Assembly (NCBI RefSeq): GCF_900109945.1
Contig: NZ_FOBX01000001.1
Coordinates: 682,001-746,000 of the forward strand
DNA from: Bradyrhizobium sp. OK095
Lineage (GTDB): Bacteria > Pseudomonadota > Alphaproteobacteria > Rhizobiales > Xanthobacteraceae
DNA length: 64,000 bases
Direction: 5' to 3'
A model generated the notes under the pieces. That model was not told where the DNA came from and did not search any database. It saw only the letters and a list, made by a program, of their open reading frames with translations. The translations under genes were made by a program, and so were the position numbers. Positions 36,729 through 46,513 of the stretch are shown here, piece by piece; positions within the stretch are counted from its first letter, which is position 1; the number at the start of each line of letters is the position of its first letter.

Positions 36729-37196
36729 ATGAAATTCGCCGCCACTTTTGTTTGCCTTCTGGTGTCGGTCGGCGCCGCAGGCACCGCTGCGGCCGCCGAT
36801 CCCTTCTACATCGGCAGCTGGACAGTCACGGCCGCCGTGGTCGCGCCATGGGCCGATCTGCAACGCAAGCCTGACGGCACCGAGCGGGCACGGCTGATGG
36901 GCAAGGCAGTCGTCCTGAAGGCCAGGGAGATCTCGGGACCACGGCCCTTTGCCTGCGCCAAGCCGCAGTACAAGGTGACGGATTATGGCCCCGACATGAT
37001 CTTCCAGGGCGCATTCGATGAGATGCAACATGCCGACAAGAAGGTCGATCCCAAGGCGCTTGCCGTCTCGCTCGGTTTCGCCGTCGGTACGATCAAGACC
37101 CTGGAGACCGGTTGCGAGATCGACTTTCATTTCGTCGACGATACAACCGCCGAGATCGGACTCAACAATTACGTGTATACGCTGAAGAAGCGCTAG
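36729..37196 (+). CDS. Exported hypothetical protein
   Basis: 155 residues. Signal peptide MKFAATFVCLLVSVGAAGTAAA, mature protein with two cysteines (CAKP, GCEI) and a beta-rich pattern including FYIGSWTVTAAVVAPWADL. Start ATG 36729 after AGGGA. Such small periplasmic beta proteins include inhibitors and adhesion factors, but none is identified. Confidence 0.65.
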   Translation: MKFAATFVCLLVSVGAAGTAAAADPFYIGSWTVTAAVVAPWADLQRKPDGTERARLMGKAVVLKAREISGPRPFACAKPQYKVTDYGPDMIFQGAFDEMQHADKKVDPKALAVSLGFAVGTIKTLETGCEIDFHFVDDTTAEIGLNNYVYTLKKR

Positions 37197-37574
37197 GCGG
37201 TGCCCGCCTATGTCCATTCATGTTGGAAACAGGGCGAAACGCTGCGCCGGTTGACAGCGATAGCGGCAGTGTGCGTGATGGATGCTGCTTGTTGACGCAG
37301 GCGGGTGACGGCGGTCCATATTCCTGTTATCCGGAATTGCCGTGCTGCGATGCAGACGAAGCATCGCTCAGCCGGTGGTTGGGCTTGCCGGAGGGGTTGT
37401 TTCTTGGCATAATTACAACCTGTCTGGTCCGTTTGGATATGTAGTCCAGCGTGCTCCCCGGCCGGGCCCTCCGGCCAAGAGTTTGTCCCGGCCATGGCGT
37501 CCGGTTGTGGCGTTTGGCTTTCGAGTGGGACCCCATGTCTAATCAGGAAGGCCGATGCTTGTCATAGGTGCGAG
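37197..37574. other. 378-base gap, only a candidate promoter seen
   Basis: Open frames here overlap each other on both strands and none has start context. The one structured signal is a promoter candidate at 37385-37413. Confidence 0.4.
37385..37413 (+). promoter_or_regulatory. Promoter candidate
   Basis: TTGCCG (37385-37390), 17-base spacer, CATAAT (37408-37413). It lies about 160 bases upstream of the small gene at 37575. Confidence 0.35.
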
Positions 37575-37760
37575 ATGAAGAACCTCAATTTCGCGGCTGA
37601 ACTGCAACTTAAGCTTGGCGCACCTGCGAGCGGCACTATCGAGAGCCTGCGCCTGCTCCGCGCTTTTTTGAAGCTCGCGCCTCGACAGCGTTTTGAAGTT
37701 ATCAAGCTCGTCGAAGACCTCGCCAGCGAAGAAGCCCTTCCCGAACACCCCCTGTCCTGA
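37575..37760 (+). CDS. Small helical hypothetical protein
   Basis: 61 residues, MKNLNFAAELQLKLGAPASG..., helical and amphipathic, ending acidic. The ribosome binding site is weak. Kept because the composition looks like a real protein and a promoter candidate lies upstream. Confidence 0.45.
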   Translation: MKNLNFAAELQLKLGAPASGTIESLRLLRAFLKLAPRQRFEVIKLVEDLASEEALPEHPLS

Positions 37761-37901
37761 GCCGGGCCGCGCGCCTCAGGCCTTTGTCCTCCGTTTTCCT
37801 GCCCAAGCCGGACTGCCGGGGACCTTTGCCCCCGGGGCTAGCCGCTGGAATGCGGCCCGGCAAGTGTGGTATTCAGCTAAGAAAAAGGGAGGAGTGCGAC
37901 C

Positions 37902-38243
37902 ATGATCGAACCGAAGCTCGAAGTTCCGGCCGAACTGCGCGACCTGGCCGAGAAGACAATCGACCAGGCCGAAAAGGCATTTGGCATGTTTTTCGACGCG
38001 GCCACCAAATCGATGACCTCGGTCCCCGGAACGGGCACCGAGGTGTCGAAGCAGGCGCTCGCTTTCACCGAGCAGAACATGAAGTCGGCGTTCGAGCACG
38101 CACGCAAGCTCGTTCATGCGACCGACCTTCAGGAAGCGATGCGAATCCAGTCCGACTTCCTGCGCAGCCAGTTCACCAGCGCCGGGGACCATATGCGTCA
38201 GATGACCGGCAGTCTGATGCAGCCCGGCAAGGGAAAGTCCTGA
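37902..38243 (+). CDS. Phasin family protein
   Basis: 113 residues, amphipathic helical protein that would coat polyhydroxyalkanoate granules. Recognisable features: AEKTIDQAEKAFGMFFDAA and EQNMKSAFEHARKLVHATDLQE, the phasin helices, and FLRSQFTSAGDHMRQMT near the end. ATG 37902 follows AGGGAGGAG. Bradyrhizobium encodes several such proteins. Confidence 0.85.
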   Translation: MIEPKLEVPAELRDLAEKTIDQAEKAFGMFFDAATKSMTSVPGTGTEVSKQALAFTEQNMKSAFEHARKLVHATDLQEAMRIQSDFLRSQFTSAGDHMRQMTGSLMQPGKGKS

Positions 38244-38433
38244 TTTCCGACGTGTATACACCGTGCCCACAAATTGATCTTGCGCGGCGCGGTGATCCGC
38301 ACTTCGATGTTGATGCAGGTCCATGATGGGCCACCGAATGGTCCTCATTCGCCGTCCATCATCCTTTCTGCTGATCCCTGTCGGTCCTCCGGCAGGGATT
38401 TGCAGTTTGTGGGTGTCGCGAGTGGCCGGCGCC

Positions 38434-38754
38434 CTACGGACGTAGCGATCCGATATAGGCGGCGATGTCGCCGGCTTCGGTCCGGCTCAGGGGAAAGTTC
38501 GGCATCTTCGGATGCGGGTCGAGCAGGAAGAAAGCGAGCCTCTCCGAACTAAAGTCCGGCCGGCGCGCAACCGATGCAAAGGAGGGGACGTCGGCGCTCG
38601 CCTGGGCCTGGCCGCTCGCGACGACGTGGCAGCTTGCACACCATCGCTTGGCGAGGTCGCCGCCGTGACTGGCATCGGCGGCGAGAGCGGACGACGTGCC
38701 GCAGCTCGAGGCCACGGCAAGCAGCAGGCAAATTCGTCTCAAATGCCGGTGCAT
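38434..38754 (-). CDS. Periplasmic class I cytochrome c
   Basis: 106 residues. Signal peptide MHRHLRRICLLLAVASSCGT ... ALA, then haem-binding CASCH near residue 40 and a distal Met in KMPNFPLSRTE near 84. Small electron carrier; partner unknown. Start ATG 38754 (GAGGA upstream); the frame extends to 38916 but not plausibly. Confidence 0.85.
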   Translation of the reverse strand: MHRHLRRICLLLAVASSCGTSSALAADASHGGDLAKRWCASCHVVASGQAQASADVPSFASVARRPDFSSERLAFFLLDPHPKMPNFPLSRTEAGDIAAYIGSLRP

Positions 38755-39031
38755 CGGGCAATCCTCATGCGTTCGCTTGCGGCCACCATGTTCATCCGCA
38801 GCACGATCCCGGAAACTGGGAGAGATCGATCCGGGCGATGATCGACCGCAGCAGCCTTCGAGCGGAGCGATAGACATGCCGCGCGAATGCCGGCGTCTTT
38901 GCCGCGGGCAGCCCAAGACGTTTCATGTCAAGGCTTTCGGTGTAGCGCGACACGTGCCTCTCCTGGATGGTGAGACCTTCCTAGCCTGGTCGGCCGGGAG
39001 CTGCCTTGATCTGTCGCAAAGCTTTTCCCGG

Positions 39032-39862
39032 CTAGTAATCGCCGGGATTCATGATCATCGGGCTTTTCGTGTCGGCCGGCGCGAGCGCGCTGCTGGCGCT
39101 GTCACGCAGGAAGCGGTCGAGCGTCTCCTGGATCTTCTCCTTCACGGAGTCGGGGCCGCGGTCGCTCATTTCGGTGTGCTGCGCACCGGTGTGGACGATG
39201 TCGATGCCGCGCGCCTTGGCTTCTTCCGCCGTCGGCAGCACGCCAGGGTCGGTGACGAAATGCGGGTCCTTCGAGCGGAACGAGAGGATCTTCATGTTGT
39301 CGCTGAGGACGAACGGCACCCGCAGATTGTCGAGGGTGATCACTTTCGAGACCAGCTCCGGGTGCTGATGGGCGACGTACATCGACACGTCTCCGCCGTT
39401 GGAATGCCCAACGAGCGTGATGTGGTCATAGTCGACGTTCTCCTGCCGCCTCTTCAGTTCGCCCAGCGCGAAGAGGATGTTGGCCTCGCAGCGGATATAG
39501 ACTTCGCGTCGGCCGACATATTGCTGGCCGACATGGGTCATCAGCGGCGGATCGCTCGGCAGGTCCTGCTGGATGCTGGCAACGAGATAGCCGCGCGCCG
39601 CGAGCGCGTTGGCGAGGAAGGAATATTCGGTGGCCTTGACGGTGTTGCCGTTGCTGATGATGGCAAGTGGCAGCTTCCAGAGACCGAGATTGGCTTTGGT
39701 TTCGTAGTCGCGCCGCACCGCGATCTCGACCGTGATCGGCCGCTGGCGCGAGGCATCGAACAGGGTCAAAATCTCATGGCGGATCGCGAACCGGCTGACG
39801 ACGAAATATTCGCCGACGCCGAGAACGCAAAGAAACGCCAAAACTGCAAACACCTTCTTCAT
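39032..39862 (-). CDS. Alpha/beta hydrolase, membrane-anchored or exported
   Basis: 276 residues. N-terminal hydrophobic helix (VFAVLAFLCVLGVGEYFVV) anchors or exports it. The nucleophile elbow GHSNGG (Ser near residue 145) and a C-terminal His in GAQHTEMS suit a dienelactone-hydrolase-like fold. Substrate unknown. Start ATG 39862 fits GGACGGA upstream; the open extension to 39955 is poor. Confidence 0.78.
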   Translation of the reverse strand: MKKVFAVLAFLCVLGVGEYFVVSRFAIRHEILTLFDASRQRPITVEIAVRRDYETKANLGLWKLPLAIISNGNTVKATEYSFLANALAARGYLVASIQQDLPSDPPLMTHVGQQYVGRREVYIRCEANILFALGELKRRQENVDYDHITLVGHSNGGDVSMYVAHQHPELVSKVITLDNLRVPFVLSDNMKILSFRSKDPHFVTDPGVLPTAEEAKARGIDIVHTGAQHTEMSDRGPDSVKEKIQETLDRFLRDSASSALAPADTKSPMIMNPGDY

Positions 39863-40016
39863 AGTTCCGTCCCAAATCACTTTCAGCTGAACATGGTTAT
39901 TCGGAACTCCCGGATCGAGCGATCGTGAGCAGGCTACGGGATTAAATTTAAGCAAGTCTGTGACAAACGCCGCAAAAGGGCCGCATCAAGGCGAACGGCA
40001 GCCGAAAGCTGGGCGG

Positions 40017-41813
40017 CTAGAGGCAGCCACCTCTGCCGCGCTCGGGGCAGAGCCGGAACGCGCTCGACAGCGTAAACAGGAAGCGCGCGCTGCGGCGCTC
40101 GTTGTCCGGCGCCCGGTAGCTTAAGGGGACGGCTACGCTAAGGTCGGCCTGAATATCGTCCCACAGGAAGAACCGCGCGCCGGCTCCCGCCGATGTCAAC
40201 GCCAGGCCATCGCTCAGGCGGTAACCGTCGTTCCAGACTGCGCCGGCGTCGCCGAAGGCGTAGAGCTGATAGCCGGTCCAGTAGCGGAAATTGAGCTTCT
40301 GGTCGAAACGCACTTCAAGCGAGGCGGCAAGACCATTGTCGCCGCTGATCTCGGCTGCGCCATAGCCCCGGCCGAACGCCGCGCCGCCGAGATAGAATTG
40401 CTGCGAGGTGAACAGCGGTCGTGATGCCGTCTGGCTCGCCGCCGAGAGCTTGAGCGACCAGGCATCGTTGAGCGTCTGGTAGCGTGTGAACCAGAGATTC
40501 AGCACCGAGAAGTTCGACGCGGCGCCGTCGCGCGACAACAGATCGTCGTCGAAATGCGAAGCGCCGAAGACGTCGAGCCCCTGGCGGTAGGTCAGCGTCG
40601 CGAAATTGGTGCCACCGAAGCGATCCTGGAGCCGGTAGTCGGCGGTGAGGCTCGCGGTCCTGATATGGTCGTTGTACCAGGGGCCGTAAAGATCGTGCTC
40701 GGACACGTTGCTGAAGGTGCCTGCCACGGTGAGCGTTAGCCCCGACGATTGCGACATGAAGGGCACGGTGCTTGCCCGCACCTCGAAAGCTTCCGTCGTG
40801 GTGATGTCGCTGTCGAGGCGGCGGGCGTCGCCCGGCCGCACCGCGCTGTACAGGACGGACGCGCCGAGGCGCACGCCGTCGACGCCGACGGGCGCGTCAT
40901 AGGACAGGCGCGCAAAGCCAAGCTCACGCGGATCGTTGGCAATGGTCGATAGGTTCACCGCCAGCGTGTCGCCGGGGGTGAGGTAGGAGTTGAATGCGCC
41001 CGTCGCATAGGTCTGCCACGGGCCGACCGAGGACGAGCCGAGATTGTCCAGACCGAACGACGTGAAGACGTGCCAAGTCTTCAGATAGACAGTGAGGCGG
41101 AAGCGGCCGGTCGCGCCGCCGATCTCTTCAAGCGCGGTATCGGTGATCCGGACGCCCGGCCTGCCGTTGATCAGGAAGAGCTGGCGTTCGAGGGTTGCCA
41201 GGCGCGAGGGCTGCTCGGCCAGAACCGGCCCAAGCATCGGCCTGATGCCGAACTGCTCGGCGCCGTCGCCTTTCAGCTCGGCCTGCACGATAGCGCCTTC
41301 GATCACCCGGACCCGGACGCGGCCGTCGGCGATGTCCTGCGGCGGCACGACCGCCCGGCTCAGATGGAATCCGGCTTCGCGGTAAAGATCGCTGATTGCG
41401 CCGGCGATCGCGGCGAGGTCGGCCTGCGAGACCTTCTTGCCGAGATAGGGTTGATAGACCGAAGCGATGCGATCGCCCGGGATGGCGTGGGCGCCGCTGA
41501 CATTGACGCCGCGCAGCACGAATTGCGGCTTGGTGTCACCACCGGTGTTGGGCTGGCCGACCGAGGGCAGCTTGACCGGGGGGCGGCTCAGCGATTCCTG
41601 TTCGGTTTGGTTTTCAAAGTATTTCTCGGGCTGCCGAGGATCGAAGCCTGGCTGGTTCGCCTGCTGCGCGAACGCCTGCGAAACTCCCGTGAAAATCGGC
41701 GCGACCAGCAGCAGCGCGGTAAGGAGATGCCGCTTCCCAACGCGCGCAACGAGCCGCTCCCCGTAGTTTGACGGAGAAGTGCCCGTGAGCCGGTAAGAAT
41801 TCGTTAGCCGCAT
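40017..41813 (-). CDS. TpsB/FhaC family two-partner secretion outer-membrane protein
   Basis: 598 residues with a signal peptide near residues 25-50, a Pro-rich linker, one recognisable POTRA-like domain (about 95-175, FVLRGVNVSGA ... VRVIEGAI) and a 16-strand barrel ending in Leu. It would secrete a large TpsA exoprotein, yet none is encoded here. A FecR-domain gene lies divergently 129 bases away, followed by a CHASE2 signalling gene. The start lacks a strong ribosome binding site, so the N-terminus is uncertain. Confidence 0.88.
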   Translation of the reverse strand: MRLTNSYRLTGTSPSNYGERLVARVGKRHLLTALLLVAPIFTGVSQAFAQQANQPGFDPRQPEKYFENQTEQESLSRPPVKLPSVGQPNTGGDTKPQFVLRGVNVSGAHAIPGDRIASVYQPYLGKKVSQADLAAIAGAISDLYREAGFHLSRAVVPPQDIADGRVRVRVIEGAIVQAELKGDGAEQFGIRPMLGPVLAEQPSRLATLERQLFLINGRPGVRITDTALEEIGGATGRFRLTVYLKTWHVFTSFGLDNLGSSSVGPWQTYATGAFNSYLTPGDTLAVNLSTIANDPRELGFARLSYDAPVGVDGVRLGASVLYSAVRPGDARRLDSDITTTEAFEVRASTVPFMSQSSGLTLTVAGTFSNVSEHDLYGPWYNDHIRTASLTADYRLQDRFGGTNFATLTYRQGLDVFGASHFDDDLLSRDGAASNFSVLNLWFTRYQTLNDAWSLKLSAASQTASRPLFTSQQFYLGGAAFGRGYGAAEISGDNGLAASLEVRFDQKLNFRYWTGYQLYAFGDAGAVWNDGYRLSDGLALTSAGAGARFFLWDDIQADLSVAVPLSYRAPDNERRSARFLFTLSSAFRLCPERGRGGCL

Positions 41814-41942
41814 GATTTTTCATAGTTTTTTATGGTCAATGATTGGTTAATGCGGTCGCTCGACTTGCCGCTTCCGGCTAATTCTCTCTTGAGTGATTTC
41901 GGATACCCCTCAGGCTCGCTGTAACGCGGACTGAGGATCGTC

Positions 41943-43166
41943 ATGCTGGGCAGAATTGGAATGCGGTGCGCCTTCGTGGCCGCGCTGATCCTGGGAACGG
42001 CCTCCGGCGCATCCGCTGCGGATGACGGCGTCTGGTGTGTCAGCAAGTCCTCGGGCGAGGTCTGGCTGGCGGCGGACGGCGCGCAGCAGGTCTCGTTGAG
42101 CCAGGAAGGGACGCTGAAGCCCGGCGATACCATCCGCACCGGCCGCAATGGACGCGTGCTGCTCGTCCGCGGCGAGGAAACGATCCTGATCTCTCCGAAC
42201 TCGGTGGTCGGCTTGCCGGCCGAGAAGAAGGAGGGACTCTCGACCACCATCATCCAGCAGGCGGGCTCGATCCTGCTCGAGGTCGAGAAGCGCAACGTCA
42301 AGCATTTCGAGGTCGAGACGCCGTATCTCGCCGCCGTGGTCAAGGGAACGCAGTTCAGTGTGACCGTAGGTGCGGGCAGCACCAAGGTCGGTGTGGTCCG
42401 CGGCCAGGTCGAGGTCTCCGACTTCAAGACCGGGCAAATCGCGCAGGTCATGCCGGGACAATCGGCAACTGCTTTCGAGCACGGCAAGCCCGGCCTCAGC
42501 CTGAGCGGCGCCGGCACCTTCAATCCGATCGAGCATGGCAAACCGCGCGCCTCGACGATCGAGCGCGTTCCCGTGCCGAAATCGGGCCTCTCCGCACCGC
42601 GCAACGCGGCGAATGGCCATGCGATCCATGCGCTCGGTCCGATCGACAAGGGGACCAAGGCGACAGGTACGTCGATGCAGTCGCATCAGGCGGCGGGAAT
42701 TCACGCCCCCAAGGCCGGAATCGTGCGCATCGCGAGTTCGCTCGGTGAGGTGAAGCTGAACGTCCACAAGGCCACGAATGGTCTCGCTCACGGTGCGGCC
42801 GCCCCGGGCCGGGTCCGTAACGCTGCGAACACCGGTACCGCCACAGCTACGGTGTGGAGCGACAGTTCGACGAGCACCACTCCCACAGCCGCAAACAGCT
42901 CCACCGTGACAGCGGTCATCGCGGGCAGCAGTGCGTCCACCGCTAGTGCCGCGTCGGCGTCGTCCAGCACCCCGACGACGGTTGCGAGCACCCCTGGTTC
43001 GACCAGCAACGTGCCCGGCGGAACCTCGGGGAGCGGAAGCAGCGGGACCGGTGCGACTGGCAACGGAAGCAGCGGCACCGGCAACAATGGCAATAGCGGA
43101 AGCGGGAACGGCCACGACGGAAACGGCAATAATGGTCACCACTACGGTTGGTACAAGCATCACTAG
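41943..43166 (+). CDS. FecR domain exported protein with low-complexity tail
   Basis: 407 residues. Signal peptide MLGRIGMRCAFVAALILGTA ... ASA, then a FecR-type beta domain (about 55-175; FEVETPYLAAVVKGTQFSV), then a long low-complexity tail (about 285-400) first Ser/Thr-rich, then Gly/Asn-rich, ending HHYGWYKHH. FecR domains act as periplasmic sensors or ligand-binding modules. The tail probably projects it or binds the cell wall. GAGGA precedes ATG 41943. Confidence 0.85.
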   Translation: MLGRIGMRCAFVAALILGTASGASAADDGVWCVSKSSGEVWLAADGAQQVSLSQEGTLKPGDTIRTGRNGRVLLVRGEETILISPNSVVGLPAEKKEGLSTTIIQQAGSILLEVEKRNVKHFEVETPYLAAVVKGTQFSVTVGAGSTKVGVVRGQVEVSDFKTGQIAQVMPGQSATAFEHGKPGLSLSGAGTFNPIEHGKPRASTIERVPVPKSGLSAPRNAANGHAIHALGPIDKGTKATGTSMQSHQAAGIHAPKAGIVRIASSLGEVKLNVHKATNGLAHGAAAPGRVRNAANTGTATATVWSDSSTSTTPTAANSSTVTAVIAGSSASTASAASASSSTPTTVASTPGSTSNVPGGTSGSGSSGTGATGNGSSGTGNNGNSGSGNGHDGNGNNGHHYGWYKHH

Positions 43167-43227
43167 AACCGCGCCGTCGGGATAGGGGAGCACCGGGCGG
43201 CAAGCGTCGTCAGTGCAGGGGAGCAAG

Positions 43228-45972
43228 GTGAAACGATATCGACCGCATATTCTTGTCGTGATCGCACTGGCGGTCGTGCTGTCCACGGGATGGCACGGGG
43301 CGCTTCGCAATGCGCTCACCGACCTGCGGTTCGGCTGGCAATCGCGAGCGGCCAGCGGCAATGTCGTCGTGGTCGCCATCGATGCGCCCTCGATCGATCA
43401 GATCGGGGTGTGGCCCTGGCCGCGCCGGCTCCACGCGGAGCTGTTGCACAGGCTCGAGGCCGCGGGCGCGCAGGATGTCGCCTTCGACGTGGATTTCAGC
43501 ACGCCGTCGGATCCGGCTTCCGACGAGGCTTTACTCACGGCGCTTCGCGAGGTCGGCGGTTCGACAATTCTGCCGTCCTTCAAGCAGCCGGCGCCGAATG
43601 GTGGCGCGGCTCACGTCAATCGTCCTTTGAAGCCGTTCAGCAACCAGTCCTGGCCAGCCGTCGTCAACGTCGCGATCGAATCCGATGGGCTCGTTCGCCG
43701 GTATCCGATCGGCGAGAAGCTCGGTGATGCCGTAATGCCATCAATGGCCGTTGTGCTGGCCGGGCAGGACGCCAATCGGCGTCCGCCGTTCCTGATCGAT
43801 TTCGGCATTCGTGCGAGCTCCATTCCAAGTGTTTCCTATTTTGACGTGCTGCGTGGCGATGCCGCGACCCTGGACAAGCTGAGAGACAAGAAGGTCATCG
43901 TCGGCGCCACGGCGCTCGAGCTCGGTGACCGATTCAGCGTTCCGAACGGCAAGATCGTCTCGGGGCCCGTCCTGCAGGCACTGGCGGCGGAATCGATCCT
44001 CCAGAACCGGATGCTGCACTGGACGTCCGATGTCGGCATGATCGTTGGTCTGGGCCTGATCTACCTGCTGATGATGTACTCATGGCGCCGCGTTGCACCG
44101 GGCGTACGCGTAGCAGTCCTGGTCGCAGCGGGGGCCGGTGTCGAGGTGGCCGCAGCGCTTGTTCAGGCAAGATGGCCCCTCATCATCGATACGTCGCTAT
44201 TTCATATCGCGATCATCGCCTATCTGACAGCGATCGCGCTCGACGAGATCGACTTCCGCAGCCTTCTTGGGCGCATCGCCGAGAGCCGTTTTCATCGCAT
44301 CGCGATGTCACTTGGCGATGGCCTGGTCTGCACCGACGAGGATCACCGGATCACGGTGTGGAATCCCGGTGCCAGCGCGATCTTCGGCTATATGCCAACT
44401 GAGATGATCGGACGTCCGTTCGAAACCCTCTGCGCCGTGTCGGCGGACGGCCGCGCAAAGGCGTTTGCCATGCGCGATGCCGCGCGCCAGGCGCTGCTGG
44501 TGCCCGGCGGGGCCGTTGTCGTCGAGTTCGAGGGGCGTCGCAAGAACGGCGAGACATTTCCTGTCGAAGCGAGCTTCTCGGGCTGGCAGGGAACGGAGGG
44601 CTTCCAGTACGGAGCGATCCTGCGCGACATCTCGGTTCGCAAGCGCGAGGCCGAACGCGTCAGATATCTCGCCGAACACGACGCGCTGACGGGGCTTGCA
44701 AACCGCAACATGTTGCATGCCGGCCTCACAAGTCTGATCGCCGAGGCGGAGCGGCGGTCTTCCGATGTCGCATTGCTCGTGCTCGGGCTCGACGGCTTCC
44801 AGCAGATCAACGACATGCTTGGACATTCGGCGGGCGACCTCGTGTTGCGGGCCGTCGCCGAGCGTCTCCGCACCGAGGTCAATGGCAAGGCGGTCGTCGC
44901 CCGGCTCAGCGGCGACGAATTCGCCATCGCGCTCGACTGCGCGGAGGCCGGCGAGCCGATTGTGGAGTTCGCCGAACGGATAGCACGCGCGTTCGAGGCG
45001 CCGCTTGCAACGGGCGCACGACAGCACCGCGTTAGAGTGAGCCTCGGCGTCGCCGCCTATCCCGATGGTGGACACAACGCCGACGACCTCCTGAGCAACG
45101 GCCATCTCGCATTGAGCCGCGCGAAGGCGACGCGACGCGGTAGCCACGTGATCTTCGAGAGCGGGATCAGGCAGGAATTGGAGAACCGGCTGACGCTGGA
45201 GAGCGAACTGGCGCTTGCCGCGGATCGCGGCGAGTTCGAGCTGTTCTACCAGCCCCAGGTCCGCCTGGTCGACGGCAGCCTGGTCGGGGCCGAAGCGCTG
45301 ATCCGTTGGCGGCATCCCGTGCGCGGCTACGTCTCGCCCGGAGAGTTCATGCAGGTGCTCAATACGTCAGCCCTGTCCGAGCGGATCGCGAACTGGGTGA
45401 TGGAGACTGCCTGCCTGCAGGCGCGTGCCTGGGAATTGACCGGCAACGGCGTGCGCGTTGCGATCAACCTCTCACCTTCGCAGCTCCACTCCGGCGATCT
45501 CGCGCATTCGGTTGCGGCCCTGCTCGAGGCGACGGGGCTCACGCCGTCGCTGCTCGAGCTCGAGGTCACCGAAGACATCCTGCTCCACGACGAAAGCCGC
45601 GTGCTCGACATGTTCAAGCGGATCCAGCAGCTCGGTGTCCGCGTCCTGTTCGACGATTTTGGCACCGGCTATGCGAGCCTGAGCTATCTGAAGAAGTTTC
45701 CGCTCGACGGGCTCAAGATCGACCGCTCGTTCGTGCTCGATCTGCTCGCCGATTCCGACGACGCGGCGATCGTCGGCTCGACCATCGGTCTCAGCAAGCA
45801 GCTCGGGCTGACCGTCGTGGCCGAGGGTATCGAGAACCGGGCCACGGCCGATTTCCTCGTCAGCATGGGATGCGAGGAAGGGCAGGGGTATTTCTTCGGA
45901 CGTCCGATGCCTGTCGAAGCGTTTGAGAAGCAATTTTTGGCGGCTGAACTCGAAGCTGTCAGCGCTGCCTGA
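43228..45972 (+). CDS. CHASE2-PAS-GGDEF-EAL signalling protein
   Basis: Membrane-bound c-di-GMP enzyme of about 914 residues. Order: short N-terminal helix, periplasmic CHASE2 (about 25-270), three transmembrane helices (about 270-345), PAS (about 355-470), GGDEF (about 480-640, motif SGDEF near 560, active-site compatible) and EAL (about 655-905, EALIRW near 688, DDFGTGYASLSYL near 815). Both catalytic motifs are intact, so it could make or break c-di-GMP. Start GTG 43228 with GGGGAG close upstream; GTG 43213 is an alternative. It follows the FecR gene by 61 bases. Confidence 0.9.
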   Translation: MKRYRPHILVVIALAVVLSTGWHGALRNALTDLRFGWQSRAASGNVVVVAIDAPSIDQIGVWPWPRRLHAELLHRLEAAGAQDVAFDVDFSTPSDPASDEALLTALREVGGSTILPSFKQPAPNGGAAHVNRPLKPFSNQSWPAVVNVAIESDGLVRRYPIGEKLGDAVMPSMAVVLAGQDANRRPPFLIDFGIRASSIPSVSYFDVLRGDAATLDKLRDKKVIVGATALELGDRFSVPNGKIVSGPVLQALAAESILQNRMLHWTSDVGMIVGLGLIYLLMMYSWRRVAPGVRVAVLVAAGAGVEVAAALVQARWPLIIDTSLFHIAIIAYLTAIALDEIDFRSLLGRIAESRFHRIAMSLGDGLVCTDEDHRITVWNPGASAIFGYMPTEMIGRPFETLCAVSADGRAKAFAMRDAARQALLVPGGAVVVEFEGRRKNGETFPVEASFSGWQGTEGFQYGAILRDISVRKREAERVRYLAEHDALTGLANRNMLHAGLTSLIAEAERRSSDVALLVLGLDGFQQINDMLGHSAGDLVLRAVAERLRTEVNGKAVVARLSGDEFAIALDCAEAGEPIVEFAERIARAFEAPLATGARQHRVRVSLGVAAYPDGGHNADDLLSNGHLALSRAKATRRGSHVIFESGIRQELENRLTLESELALAADRGEFELFYQPQVRLVDGSLVGAEALIRWRHPVRGYVSPGEFMQVLNTSALSERIANWVMETACLQARAWELTGNGVRVAINLSPSQLHSGDLAHSVAALLEATGLTPSLLELEVTEDILLHDESRVLDMFKRIQQLGVRVLFDDFGTGYASLSYLKKFPLDGLKIDRSFVLDLLADSDDAAIVGSTIGLSKQLGLTVVAEGIENRATADFLVSMGCEEGQGYFFGRPMPVEAFEKQFLAAELEAVSAA

Positions 45973-45989
45973 ACGGACACACTTCGCTT

Positions 45990-46250
45990 CTAGCGCCGGC
46001 GCGCGACCGCTACGCCAAAGAGGAAGGCTATGAACAGACTGGCCAAAGGTGCTTCGCGCGTGATCGCTGCGACTGTCGAGAGCGGCCGGCCGGGCTTTCG
46101 CGCTTCATCGATGACGTAGGTGAGGCGATCGACGGCGGAGCGCAAACCACCCGCGACTTCACCAATGGTGTGGGACACATCAGTCGCGGCGTCGATGGCG
46201 CGCTCGGCCATGCCCGGCTGGGGATTGGGCTGCGGAATGTCCGTGCTCAA
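45990..46250 (-). CDS. Small membrane-anchored protein (DUF883/ElaB-like architecture)
   Basis: 86 residues: a Pro/Ala-rich start, an amphipathic helix, then one C-terminal membrane helix APLASLFIAFLFGVAVARRR. This is the layout of ElaB/YqjD ribosome- or membrane-linked proteins. Start taken as TTG 46250 because GGAG is 9 bases upstream; ATG 46211 is the alternative. The open frame to 46433 runs through a 16-base direct repeat and is not convincing. Confidence 0.6.
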   Translation of the reverse strand: MSTDIPQPNPQPGMAERAIDAATDVSHTIGEVAGGLRSAVDRLTYVIDEARKPGRPLSTVAAITREAPLASLFIAFLFGVAVARRR

Positions 46251-46290
46251 GTTCGTGGTCTCCAAACCAGATGAAGAGATAAGGCCGGCA

Positions 46291-46354
46291 CCTTTGGCTA
46301 TCCGCGCGAGCGCTCGTTTTGAACAGCGGGCCCGAAGACCTTTGGCTATCCGCG
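46291..46354. repeat. 16-base direct repeat
   Basis: CCTTTGGCTATCCGCG occurs at 46291-46306 and again at 46339-46354, 48 bases apart, in the 263-base gap upstream of arginase. The gap holds no other supported feature. Confidence 0.6.
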
Positions 46355-46513
46355 ACAGGCGCCGTCCGTAAACGGCGGGTGCCGGCCCTTGCAAAGAAAA
46401 TGCGGGGCGCGGGAATTTGTTCCGAAGGCGCATTCCGGCTGCGGGATCCCGTGAAACGACGGGGGCGAATCTCTGTTAGGCTGCTGCAGCCTTGCTGATC
46501 TCAGGAGATTGCC

